Source: Planctomycetota bacterium
GTDB lineage: Bacteria > Planctomycetota > UBA1135 > UBA2386
Reading direction: 5' to 3'
Length of the DNA stretch: 64,000 nt
NCBI GenBank assembly: GCA_025459175.1
Contig: JALORC010000001.1
Span: 1 to 64,000 of the forward strand
Under the pieces are notes generated by a model, which did no database searches, was not told where the DNA came from, and saw only the letters and a list, made by a program, of their open reading frames with translations. A program made the position numbers and the translations under genes. Each line of letters starts with the position of its first letter. Position 1 is the first letter of the stretch. Positions 51,509 through 59,828 of the stretch are shown piece after piece.

Positions 51509-53077
51509 ATGCGCATCACGTGGTTGTTGGAAGCAGCGGATCAGATCTGGGGCGGCGTCAAGGTCGCCCTCGAGGACGCCAACTGGCTGGCCCGGAGGGG
51601 CCACCAGGTGACCGTCGTCAGTCGCTCGGGGCCGCCGACCTGGATGCAGCTGAGCTGCGATTTCCGCCGGGTGCAGGACTTCCGCAGCGAACACCTGCCG
51701 GACGCCGACGTGGTGATCGGCACCTACTGGACCACGGTGCCGTGGGCGGTGAGCGCCGGCGCCGGCAAGGGCGCGCCGGTGCACTTCTGCCAGGGCTATG
51801 AAGGCGACCAGCAAGAACACGCGGCGCTGCGCGATCGCATCGAGGCCGCCTACCGGCTGCCGGGGGTGACCCACATCACGATCGCCCCCAACCTGACCCA
51901 GCTGCTGCGGCAACGGTTCGGTGTCGAGGCCCGCGAGATCGCCTACGCGATCGACCACGCCGTGCACTTCCCGGCCGCTCCCCGGCCCGCCGGCCGCCCG
52001 CTGCGGGTCGGACTGGTCGGCCCCTACCAGGTGGCCTGGAAGGACCTCGCCACCGGCTATGCCGCTTGCGACCTCGCGCACCGCGCCGGCCAGTCGCTGA
52101 TGCTGGTCCGCGCCACCAACACTTCGCCGGTCGCGGCCGAGCTCGAAACCAAGCTGCCGATCGAATGGCATCGCCAGCTGCCGCCGGCCCGCATGGGCGA
52201 CTACTACCGTTCGCTCGACGTGCTGCTCGGCACCAGCAGCGGCGCCGAGGAAGGCTTCTTCCTGCCGGCGATCGAAGCGATGGCCTGCGGGGTGCCGACC
52301 GTGCTGACTTCGGTGCCGTGCTTCCGCGACCACCAGCAGCGGCTCGGCGACGACAGCTACGCGCTGTTCGTGCCGCCGCGCGATCCGGCGGCGATGGCCG
52401 AGGCCCTGGTGATCGCCGGTTCGCTGCTGCCGGTGCGCGACAAGCTGCGCTCCCGCGGCCTCGAGCTGGCCGGCCACTATCGCCAGGAACTGCACGGCGA
52501 ACAGCTCGAGCGCACGCTCGCCGCCGTCGCCGACGCGGCCGCGGCAGCCGACCGCGCGCCGCTGCGGCTGCTGCGGGATGCCGCGGTGGCGGGAACCCCA
52601 TCCGCCGACCCCGAGTTCGATCGCCTCGCCGCGCGGCTGCAGCAGCTGGCGGCCAGCTGCGCCGGTCGCGGCGACCTGCCGGCGGCGGCGCGCGCGCTGG
52701 AAGCCGCGCACTGCCTGCAGCCCGACGACCAGACCTTGCTGCAACGGGCCGCCACGGGCGCACTCGACGCCGGCGCTCCCGCCACGGCGCTGCGCTTGTT
52801 CGATCGCCTCGCCGCCGCCGGCGACGACAGCGAAGGCCTGCATCAGGGACGCGGCCTCGCGCTGCATGCGCTCGGTCACGTGCACGCTGCCGCGCAGGCG
52901 TTCCGCGCCGCGCTGGCGGTCGGCGTGCGCAGTGCGGACGCCTACAACCGGCTCGGCGTGGTGCTGTTCCAGGCCGGCGACGTGACCGGCGCGCGCGACA
53001 GCTTCGAACGCGCGCTGGCCCTGCAGCCCGACCACGGCGACGCCAGCGCCAACCTGCAGGCCCTGCCGGCGGCGTGA
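51509..53077 (+). CDS. Family 4 glycosyltransferase with C-terminal TPR tail
   Basis: A 522-aa protein from ATG 51509. Residues 1-330 form a GT-B fold: ITWLLEAADQIWGGVKVALE, HFCQGYEG, VGLVGPYQVAWKDL and the donor-site EGFFLPAIEAMACGVPTV. Residues 350-520 are TPR-like (ALEAAHCLQPDD, AQAFRAALAVG, RDSFERALALQPDHGDA). The tail may bind a protein acceptor, as in O-GlcNAc-type enzymes. The next glycosyltransferase starts four bases after the stop region, so they are co-expressed. Confidence 0.85.
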   Translation: MRITWLLEAADQIWGGVKVALEDANWLARRGHQVTVVSRSGPPTWMQLSCDFRRVQDFRSEHLPDADVVIGTYWTTVPWAVSAGAGKGAPVHFCQGYEGDQQEHAALRDRIEAAYRLPGVTHITIAPNLTQLLRQRFGVEAREIAYAIDHAVHFPAAPRPAGRPLRVGLVGPYQVAWKDLATGYAACDLAHRAGQSLMLVRATNTSPVAAELETKLPIEWHRQLPPARMGDYYRSLDVLLGTSSGAEEGFFLPAIEAMACGVPTVLTSVPCFRDHQQRLGDDSYALFVPPRDPAAMAEALVIAGSLLPVRDKLRSRGLELAGHYRQELHGEQLERTLAAVADAAAAADRAPLRLLRDAAVAGTPSADPEFDRLAARLQQLAASCAGRGDLPAAARALEAAHCLQPDDQTLLQRAATGALDAGAPATALRLFDRLAAAGDDSEGLHQGRGLALHALGHVHAAAQAFRAALAVGVRSADAYNRLGVVLFQAGDVTGARDSFERALALQPDHGDASANLQALPAA

Positions 53078-53081
53078 TCCG

Positions 53082-54476
53082 GTGCGGATCCTGACCAACC
53101 TGCCGCTCGAGTGCTTCGACGCCCGCGCGGCGATGCGCGACGTCGAGTTGGTCACCTACGGGCCGCCGGAGCGCATGCTGGTCGACGGCGTGCACTTCCC
53201 GTTCGACGTCGCGTTCGATCCGTCGACCGGCGACTGGGCGCAGCTGGCGGCGCGGCTGCCGCCGGGGTTCGTGCCCGACGTGGTGCTGCTGTGGTGGCCG
53301 GACCAGGAACCGGTCCCGGACGGCCTCGAGCAGTGCCCGGCGCAGGTGGTCGGCGTGATGTCGGACTACAACCTGACGCTGCCCTACGTGACCGGCCTGT
53401 GGCCGTTCTTCGACCTGCTGCTGTGCGATCGCCAGGGGCAGGAACTGTTCGCCGCGCTGGGCTTCGCCGCGGTCCGGTACTGGTGCCAGTACGCGCACAA
53501 GCGAGCGTTCCACCGGCTGTGGCCCGACGCCGGTCCACGCGACATCGAGGTCGGCTTCGCCGGCAACCTCGACCCGATCGTGCAACGGCAGCGCACCCCC
53601 TGGCTCGAGCGACTGCACGAGCTCGGCCGCCAGGGCATCCGGACCAGCGTGCGCGACGACGTGCGGGGCGAGGCCTACGGCCGCTTCCTGAACCGCTGTC
53701 GGATCGGCTGGAACCGCAGCATCCGCGGCGAGATGAACCTGCGCGGCTTCGAGGTGCCGGCGTGCGGGGCGCTGCTGCTGATGGAACGCGACAACCGCGA
53801 GGTGCGCGACTTCTTCGTGCCGGACGAGGAGTGTGTGCTCTACGGCGACGACGACCTCGAGACCATCGTCGCGGAACTGCTGGCCGCCCCGCAGCGGCTG
53901 GATCGCATCGCCGCCGCCGGCCGGCAGCGCGTCGAACAGCATCGGTTCGGCAACCGGCTGGAGCCGCTGCGCGCGTGGCAACACGAACTGCCGGCGGGCA
54001 CCCGCAAGCCGGGCCGGCCGGCGGAGTGTGCACTGGGGCGGGCGACCGCGATGCTGAGTTCGTGGGCCAGCGGGCCAGTCGTGGTCGAGGCCGCGCGGCA
54101 CGCGCATGCGCTCGCCCCGGACGATCCGCGGCCGCTGAACCTGCTGGCGATGGCGATGCTGCGCTGGCGCGGGGCGGCAGCCGCCGAGGTCGCGTTCCGG
54201 CTGTGCCTGCGCGCCGTCGACATCGACGCGAGCTACGTGCCCGCGCTGCACAACCTGACCGCACTGGCCGCGGCGGTCGGCGATCGCGACCAGCGACGAC
54301 GATTGCAGGCGCGGCGCGAGCTGTGCCTCGAGGCGCCGACGTGGTCCCAACTCGACGGGCCATTGCTGCCACTCGACTTCTCGGCACTCGCGCTCGAGCG
54401 CTCGCAGGCCATGCAAGCAGCCCGGCGACACGCGGCACCAGAGCTGCTCGCGGCGGCGCTGCGACAGCACGCATAG
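53082..54476 (+). CDS. Glycosyltransferase, CgeB-like, with helical C-terminal tail
   Basis: A 464-aa protein from GTG 53082. VVLLWWPDQEPVP, VVGVMSDYNLTLP and DLLLCDRQGQE, then VGFAGNLDP, WNRSIRGEMNLRGFEVPACGALLLMER match the CgeB/DUF3880-type GT-B family. After residue 300 the chain is helical with a TPR-like segment (AAEVAFRLCLRAVDID). It immediately follows another GT-TPR gene, so the pair probably act on the same acceptor. No export or sugar nucleotide genes are adjacent. Confidence 0.82.
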   Translation: MRILTNLPLECFDARAAMRDVELVTYGPPERMLVDGVHFPFDVAFDPSTGDWAQLAARLPPGFVPDVVLLWWPDQEPVPDGLEQCPAQVVGVMSDYNLTLPYVTGLWPFFDLLLCDRQGQELFAALGFAAVRYWCQYAHKRAFHRLWPDAGPRDIEVGFAGNLDPIVQRQRTPWLERLHELGRQGIRTSVRDDVRGEAYGRFLNRCRIGWNRSIRGEMNLRGFEVPACGALLLMERDNREVRDFFVPDEECVLYGDDDLETIVAELLAAPQRLDRIAAAGRQRVEQHRFGNRLEPLRAWQHELPAGTRKPGRPAECALGRATAMLSSWASGPVVVEAARHAHALAPDDPRPLNLLAMAMLRWRGAAAAEVAFRLCLRAVDIDASYVPALHNLTALAAAVGDRDQRRRLQARRELCLEAPTWSQLDGPLLPLDFSALALERSQAMQAARRHAAPELLAAALRQHA

Positions 54477-54481
54477 GGGTT

Positions 54482-54507
54482 AACCCGTAGCGGCGAACCG
54501 CAGGGTT
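54482..54507 (+). terminator. Two-step hairpin after the glycosyltransferase pair
   Basis: AACCC...GGGTT enclosing GCGG-CGAA-CCGC with a CGAA tetraloop, six bases after the stop codon. No T-run follows. A perfect GGGTTAACCC palindrome overlaps its left side. Possible weak terminator or mRNA 3' stabiliser. Confidence 0.4.
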
Positions 54508-54598
54508 CTGCGTGGCGCGCACTTGACCATGGCATGGGCGGAGTCAAGCTCTCGGCCACTCGTCCGGTCCCCGAACCGGGTGCCAACCTCTCCCGCAC

Positions 54599-56995
54599 AT
54601 GGCCACAGCAGCTCCCAAGAATGCTTCCCATCGTTGGTCGTTCTACCGCGCCGGCGGTGTCGACCAGGTCCGCCTCGACAAGGGCGCCGACATCCTCAAT
54701 CTCGACCAGCTCGACCAGAAGCTGTGGGTGGCGCTGAGCTGCCCGGTCAAGGGCCTCGAGATCGACGAGCGCACGCTGCAACTGCTCGACAGCGACAACG
54801 ATGCGCACGTGCGGCCGCCCGAGATCGTGGCCGCGGTGAAGTGGTTGCGCGACGTGCTGCAGAACGCCGACGGCCTCGCGCTCGGTGAGGACGGCGTGAA
54901 GCTGGCCAACCTGCGCAAGGACACCGCCGAGGGCAAGGCGCTGCTGGCCTCGGCGCACCACATCCTGAAGAGCATCGGCAAGGAAGGCGCGGTCATCACG
55001 GTCGCCGACACGACCAAGACCGCCGACGTGTTCGCGAAGGCGAAGCGCAACGGTGACGGCATCGTGCCGCCCGAGACGATCGACGACGAGAAGGCGCGCG
55101 CGGTCGCGACCGACATCGTCAACTGCCTCGGCGGCGCCGCCGATCGCTCGGGCAAGCCGGGCTACGACCAGGGCAAGCTCGATGCGTTCTTCGCTGCCTG
55201 CGCCGACTTCGACGGCTGGCACAAGGCCGCCGAGGCCGACGCCAAGACCGTGCTGCCGTTCGGCGCCGACACTGCCGCCGCGCACGCGGCGTTCACCGCG
55301 GTGCGCGCCAAGGTCGACGACTACTTCGGCCGCTGCCGCCTCGCCGCGTTCGACGCGCGCGCGCTCGCCGCGGTCAATCGTGAGGTCGAGGCCTACGTCG
55401 CGGTCGCGCAGAAGGAACTGTCGCTGAACGCCGCCGAGGTCGCGCACTTCCCGATGGCGACGATCGAGGCCAACAAGCCGCTGTCGCTGACGAAGGGCGT
55501 CAATCCGGCCTGGGCCGGCCCGCTGAGCGCGTTCCGCGCCGCGTGCTGCAAGGACAAGGAGACGCTCAACGAGACCGAATGGGCGGCGCTCAGCGCGCGC
55601 TTCGACGCGTTCGCCGGGTGGCTCGGCAAGAAGGCCGGTGGCACGGTCGAATCACTCGGCATCAAGCGCGTGCGGGAGATCCTCGCCGGCGGCACCAAGG
55701 CGGTGCTGCAGCAGGGCATCGCCGACGATCTCGCGGTCGCCGCCGAGGTCGACGCGATGACGCGGGTCGAGAAGCTCGCGCGGCTGCACCGCGACTTCGC
55801 GACGCTGCTGAACAACTACGTCAGCTTCTCGGACTTCTATGCGCGCCGCGGCGCGATCTTCCAGGCCGGCACGCTGTATCTCGACGGCCGCGCCTGCGAC
55901 ATGTGTTTCCACGTCCACGACGCCGGCAAGCACACCAAGATGGCGCCGATGTCCAACGCCTATCTGGCGTACGTCGACTGCACGCGGCCGGGCGGCGAGA
56001 AGATGACCGTCGCCTGTGCGTTCACCGCCGGCGACAGCGACAACCTGTTCGACGGCCGCAACGGCATCTTCTACGACCGCAAGGGCCGCGACTGGGACGC
56101 GACGATCAGCAAGATCGTCAGCAACCCGATCAGCATCGGCCAGGCGTTCTGGTCGCCGTACAAGAAGGTGCTGCGCGGCATCCAGGAGGCGATCGCGAAG
56201 AAGGCCGCCGCCGCCGACGAGGCCGCGACCGCGCGGCTGGCCGCCAGCGCGCAGGCCGCCGGTGAGGTGGCGAAGACCGGTGCGGCGCCGGAGAAGCCGA
56301 AGTTCGACATCGGCATGGTCGCCGCACTGGGTGTCGCGGTCGGTGGCATCAGCACCGCCGCGGCCGGCTTGCTGAGCGGCTTCCTCGGCCTCGGCGCGTG
56401 GATCCCGGTCGGCATCGTCGGCATCCTGCTCGCGATCTCCGGCCCGTCGATGTTCATCGCCTGGCTGAAGCTGCGGCAGCGCAACCTCGGTCCGATCCTC
56501 GACGCCAACGGTTGGGCGGTGAACACCATGACCAAGGTGAACATCCCGCTCGGTGGCTCGCTGACGGAGCTGCCGAGAATCCCGGCTGGTTCGGAGCGGT
56601 CGCTGGTCGATCCGTACGCGCCGAAGAAGAGCCCGTGGCCGAAGGTCATCTTCTGGTTGCTGGTGCTCGCCGCGGTCGCGTTCGGTCTCTACAAGACCAA
56701 CTACCTGCACGAGTGGACGGGCGGCAAGATCCCGAAGGGCCACAAGGAAGTGGCGCTGAAGGCCGAGAAGTACGACGGCGTGGCGGGCGACAAGATCGTG
56801 CTCACGGTGCTGTCCGCCGACGACGAGCTCGAGGTCTACGACTCGGCCGACGCGGTGAAGTCGATCGCCAAGCTGCCGGTCACCGGCGGCAAGGCCGAGC
56901 TGACGGTCCCGGCCGGGATGAAGACCGGCACCCTGTTCGTGCGCGACGGCTCGAGCATGACCGAGGTCAAGATCGCGGTCACCGAGAAGAAGTGA
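54599..56995 (+). CDS. Membrane protein with EF-hand-like loops, function unknown
   Basis: A 798-aa protein from ATG 54599. Two EF-hand-like loops are seen at 64-75 (DSDNDAHVRPPE) and about 149-159 (KRNGDGIVPPE), so it may bind calcium. A long helical region follows, with a CDMCFHVHDAG segment near 435. Two hydrophobic helices lie at about 580-630, a poly-Ala stretch precedes them, and a third helix (VIFWLLVLAAVAFGLY) lies near 690, then a small beta domain. No family recognised. The gene stands alone; its RBS region is not distinctive. Confidence 0.75.
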   Translation: MATAAPKNASHRWSFYRAGGVDQVRLDKGADILNLDQLDQKLWVALSCPVKGLEIDERTLQLLDSDNDAHVRPPEIVAAVKWLRDVLQNADGLALGEDGVKLANLRKDTAEGKALLASAHHILKSIGKEGAVITVADTTKTADVFAKAKRNGDGIVPPETIDDEKARAVATDIVNCLGGAADRSGKPGYDQGKLDAFFAACADFDGWHKAAEADAKTVLPFGADTAAAHAAFTAVRAKVDDYFGRCRLAAFDARALAAVNREVEAYVAVAQKELSLNAAEVAHFPMATIEANKPLSLTKGVNPAWAGPLSAFRAACCKDKETLNETEWAALSARFDAFAGWLGKKAGGTVESLGIKRVREILAGGTKAVLQQGIADDLAVAAEVDAMTRVEKLARLHRDFATLLNNYVSFSDFYARRGAIFQAGTLYLDGRACDMCFHVHDAGKHTKMAPMSNAYLAYVDCTRPGGEKMTVACAFTAGDSDNLFDGRNGIFYDRKGRDWDATISKIVSNPISIGQAFWSPYKKVLRGIQEAIAKKAAAADEAATARLAASAQAAGEVAKTGAAPEKPKFDIGMVAALGVAVGGISTAAAGLLSGFLGLGAWIPVGIVGILLAISGPSMFIAWLKLRQRNLGPILDANGWAVNTMTKVNIPLGGSLTELPRIPAGSERSLVDPYAPKKSPWPKVIFWLLVLAAVAFGLYKTNYLHEWTGGKIPKGHKEVALKAEKYDGVAGDKIVLTVLSADDELEVYDSADAVKSIAKLPVTGGKAELTVPAGMKTGTLFVRDGSSMTEVKIAVTEKK

Positions 56996-56998
56996 CCG

Positions 56999-57015
56999 CG
57001 CGCCGCTGCGGCGCG
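56999..57015. terminator. Hairpin between convergent genes
   Basis: CGCGCC, loop GCTGC, GGCGCG, in the 24-base gap between two convergent stops. It could serve both strands. No T-run. Confidence 0.35.
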
Positions 57016-57019
57016 GCGA

Positions 57020-58045
57020 TCACTTCGCCGGCGCCGCGGCCGGCTTGGTGCGCGCCGAAAGCGCCTGCTTGAGCGCCCGGGTGTCGAGCATGTGCTCCGC
57101 CTTGGCCCGCTCCGCCGCCTCGCCCTTGCTGCCGGCGAACACCGCGCAGTCGCGCAAGAACTTCGGCAGCCCGTCGGCTTCCAAGTTGCGCGCGCGCAGC
57201 TCCTCGCGCCCGTGGATGCGGACATTCTTCAGCATCGCCGCGAACTCGGCCGGCGAGATCTGCTCACCGGCGAACGCCCGCAGCAGACTGATGCGCGTGA
57301 ACTCCTTCTGGTTGCGCGCCTGCGCGATCCACTCGACCGCCTCGATCCACCCCAGCATCAGCGCCGACGCGTGTTCCGGCGGCATCGTCTGGATCACCCG
57401 ACGGTGCGCCACCAGCACCTCCGGCATCACACCGGGGAAGTCGGCGGTGGTCGCGATCACCTCGCAGTTGCCGTTGGCGGTCGCCTGCGCGACGAACGGC
57501 TCGTAGCTGATCGCACAGGCCAGCCGCCCGGTCGTGAACTGGTTGGCGAGCGACTCCATGTCCTCGATGACGACCACCTGGAAGTCCGCCGGCGTCAGCC
57601 CCTCGGTGGCCAGCTTCGCGGCCAGGAACATCATCACCGCCGGCGAGTCCTCGTAGATGCCGATCCGCTTCTGCTTCAGGTCGGCGAGCTTGCGCCCCTT
57701 CTTGATCAGCATCTTGTCGCCGCCGTGCGACCAGTCGACCTCGGCCAGCACCACCAGATCGGCCTGCCCGGAGACCTGCAGACCAACCGCGGTGCCCGCC
57801 ATCATCAGCGCCAGCTCGGCCTTGCCGGCGACGAACTCCGCCACCGCATCGCCACCGGCGTGGCTGGTGACCACCACGTTCATGCCACCCTGCCGCCAGA
57901 ACCCCTTCTCCTGCGCGATCACCGCCGGCGTCCAGGCGATCCACGGGTCCATCGACAGCCGGTAGGTCTGGGCCACGAGCCCGCCGCAGAACGCCAACGC
58001 GGTGGCGAGAGCCGTGCACAAGCGACGCAATGGGTTGGGCAGCAT
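57020..58045 (-). CDS. Orphan NMT1/THI5-type ABC transporter substrate-binding protein
   Basis: A 341-aa exported protein: signal peptide (LCTALATALAFCGGLVAQ), then LSMDPWIAWTPAVIAQEKGFWRQGG, VAGKAELALMM, IGIYEDSPAVMMFLA and AISYEPFV, the pattern of NMT1/SsuA/ThiY proteins that bind nitrate, sulfonates or pyrimidines. No permease or ATPase is adjacent, so it either serves a system elsewhere or acts as a receptor. The ligand cannot be predicted. Convergent with the EF-hand-like gene. Confidence 0.85.
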   Translation of the reverse strand: MLPNPLRRLCTALATALAFCGGLVAQTYRLSMDPWIAWTPAVIAQEKGFWRQGGMNVVVTSHAGGDAVAEFVAGKAELALMMAGTAVGLQVSGQADLVVLAEVDWSHGGDKMLIKKGRKLADLKQKRIGIYEDSPAVMMFLAAKLATEGLTPADFQVVVIEDMESLANQFTTGRLACAISYEPFVAQATANGNCEVIATTADFPGVMPEVLVAHRRVIQTMPPEHASALMLGWIEAVEWIAQARNQKEFTRISLLRAFAGEQISPAEFAAMLKNVRIHGREELRARNLEADGLPKFLRDCAVFAGSKGEAAERAKAEHMLDTRALKQALSARTKPAAAPAK

Positions 58046-58114
58046 GACCTCTCCGGCAAGGCCTATCGTGTGCGACCGACCCGGGCTTTAGGGCCACCTC
58101 GGCCGGCAAAGTGC

Positions 58115-59263
58115 CTAGCCGTGCGCAGTCGCCATCTCACCGGCTTCTCCGGCCACCGCCGGGAACTCGATCGCGATCGCTTCGGCGCCGGCCACCGCGG
58201 CGTCGAGGTCGGCGGCCGACCACAGCAGCTCGGCGAGCTTCTGGTGCACGACGCTGCGATGGTCGCGCAGCACCTTCTCCAGCACCGACAGGTCCTGCTC
58301 GTCGTCGGCGAACCGGGTCTGCATCAACGGATGCTCGCGCGAGCTCGCGACGAAGCGCTCCGCCGACAGCGGCCGGTAGCGACAGAAGAACTCGAAGTGC
58401 CACGGCAGGAACCGCATCGCCCGCTCCTTGCCCTTCTCGTCGTCGCGGAAGTGCTCCTTCAGCTTGCGCGCGAAGTCGAGGTAGACCGCGAGCCGTTCGC
58501 GCGCATCGGGCTCCCACGCCTTCTGCTCGGTGATCTCGCGGAAGATCCACGGCTTGATCAGCGCGCCGCGCCCGATCATCACCGAGGCGACGCCGCTGCT
58601 GCGCCAGCGCTCGTGGGTCTCGTACCAGGTCAGCAGGTCGCCGTTGCCGATCACCGGGATCGAACGTTCGGCGGCGATGCGCGCGATCGCGTCCCAGTCG
58701 GCAGCGCGCGAGTAGCGCTGCTCGCGGGTGCGGCCGTGCACCGTCAGCGCCGCGGCGCCGGCCTCCTCGATCGCCTTGCTGACCTCGCTGGCGTTCTGCT
58801 CGCTCTCGGTCCAGCCGAGCCGGATCTTCACACTGACCGGCACCGGCACGCCCTTGACCATCTCGGCAACCAGCTTGCCGAGCTGAGTCGGTCGCTGCAG
58901 CAGCGTCGCACCCATGCCGCGCTTGACGACGTCGTGGATCGGGCAGCCGCAGTTCAGGTCGACCCACAGCGCGCCACGTTCCACCGCGGCAAGCCCGGCG
59001 GCGATCGCGTCCGGCGCCCGCGAGGCAGCAATCTGCGCGCCGAAGCAGGTTTCGTCGGGGTGCTTGCGCAGCAGGGCCAGCTCGCTCTTGCTGCGCTTGA
59101 CGACCTGGTACGCGTAGGCCATCTCGCCCATCGTGACGGTGCATCCGTGCGCGAGCAGCAGGCGACGGAACGGGAGGTTGCCGCCCTTCGTCAGAGGGGC
59201 CAGGAACACACGACCACGAAAGTCCATCGGGCCATCCTGGCCGGCGCCCGCTCCGCTTTCCAT
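58115..59263 (-). CDS. tRNA-dihydrouridine synthase, Dus3-like
   Basis: About 382 aa. FMN TIM barrel with FLAPLTKGGNLPFRRL, VTMGEMA, VDLNCGCPIHDVV (catalytic Cys in GCP context), VSVKIRLGW, VHGRTREQRYS, NGDLLTWYE and IGRGALIKPWIF. It reduces uridine in tRNA with NADPH. LAPLT, GNLPFRR and RGALIKPW are closer to what I recall of eukaryotic Dus3 than to E. coli DusA, DusB or DusC. ATG 59263 is used; ATG 59227 (MDFRGRVFLAP), preceded by AGGA, is an equally good start. Confidence 0.88.
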   Translation of the reverse strand: MESGAGAGQDGPMDFRGRVFLAPLTKGGNLPFRRLLLAHGCTVTMGEMAYAYQVVKRSKSELALLRKHPDETCFGAQIAASRAPDAIAAGLAAVERGALWVDLNCGCPIHDVVKRGMGATLLQRPTQLGKLVAEMVKGVPVPVSVKIRLGWTESEQNASEVSKAIEEAGAAALTVHGRTREQRYSRAADWDAIARIAAERSIPVIGNGDLLTWYETHERWRSSGVASVMIGRGALIKPWIFREITEQKAWEPDARERLAVYLDFARKLKEHFRDDEKGKERAMRFLPWHFEFFCRYRPLSAERFVASSREHPLMQTRFADDEQDLSVLEKVLRDHRSVVHQKLAELLWSAADLDAAVAGAEAIAIEFPAVAGEAGEMATAHG

Positions 59264-59303
59264 CGCGGCTATAGTCCCCGGGCCTCTCTCCACCACCGAC
59301 CAC

Positions 59304-59828
59304 ATGCACATCCCCCACGCCATGGGAGCCGGAGCCGTCCTGTTGACGCTCGGCTGGTTCACGTTCGCAGGCCCGAAGTCCCCGCCGGCCGCCGAGTCGG
59401 CGCCGACGGTCGCGGCCCCAGCCCCGCTGCCACCGATCGCCGAGGGCCACCTGGTGCTGGTCGTCGAGGGCGACCGCAATCAGCTGGCGATCACCGCCGC
59501 CGTCGCGAAGGTCGACCCGTGGGGCGGCGCCCCTAAGGGCCTGACCAGCGACTGGGAACTCGAAGTGCTCGCTGCCGACGGCACGGCGCTGGCGACGGTG
59601 CCGCTCGACCTGTCGGCGTTCGCGACCGGCGTCTTCGAACAGGGGCAGCCGCTGCAGGTGCAGGGCTGCGTGGTGCGCGACACCCGCATCGGCATGCTGG
59701 TGTCGGTGCCGGCGTTCGCCGCGGCGGCGAGCTATCGCTTCCGCCATCGCACCGCCGACGGCAACCACGTCGTGATCGGCACGCAGCCGAGTGCGCAGAT
59801 CCGCCAGCTGGTCGGAGGTGGACGATGA
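59304..59828 (+). CDS. Small exported protein in the M64 peptidase operon
   Basis: A 174-aa protein with an N-terminal hydrophobic signal (AMGAGAVLLTLGWFTFAG), a Pro/Ala linker and a beta-rich domain (HLVLVVEGDRNQLAITAAVA, WELEVLAADGTALATVPL). No family recognised. Its stop overlaps the peptidase start (ATGA), so it is translationally coupled to that enzyme and may be an accessory or inhibitor. ATG 59322 is an alternative start. Confidence 0.7.
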   Translation: MHIPHAMGAGAVLLTLGWFTFAGPKSPPAAESAPTVAAPAPLPPIAEGHLVLVVEGDRNQLAITAAVAKVDPWGGAPKGLTSDWELEVLAADGTALATVPLDLSAFATGVFEQGQPLQVQGCVVRDTRIGMLVSVPAFAAAASYRFRHRTADGNHVVIGTQPSAQIRQLVGGGR

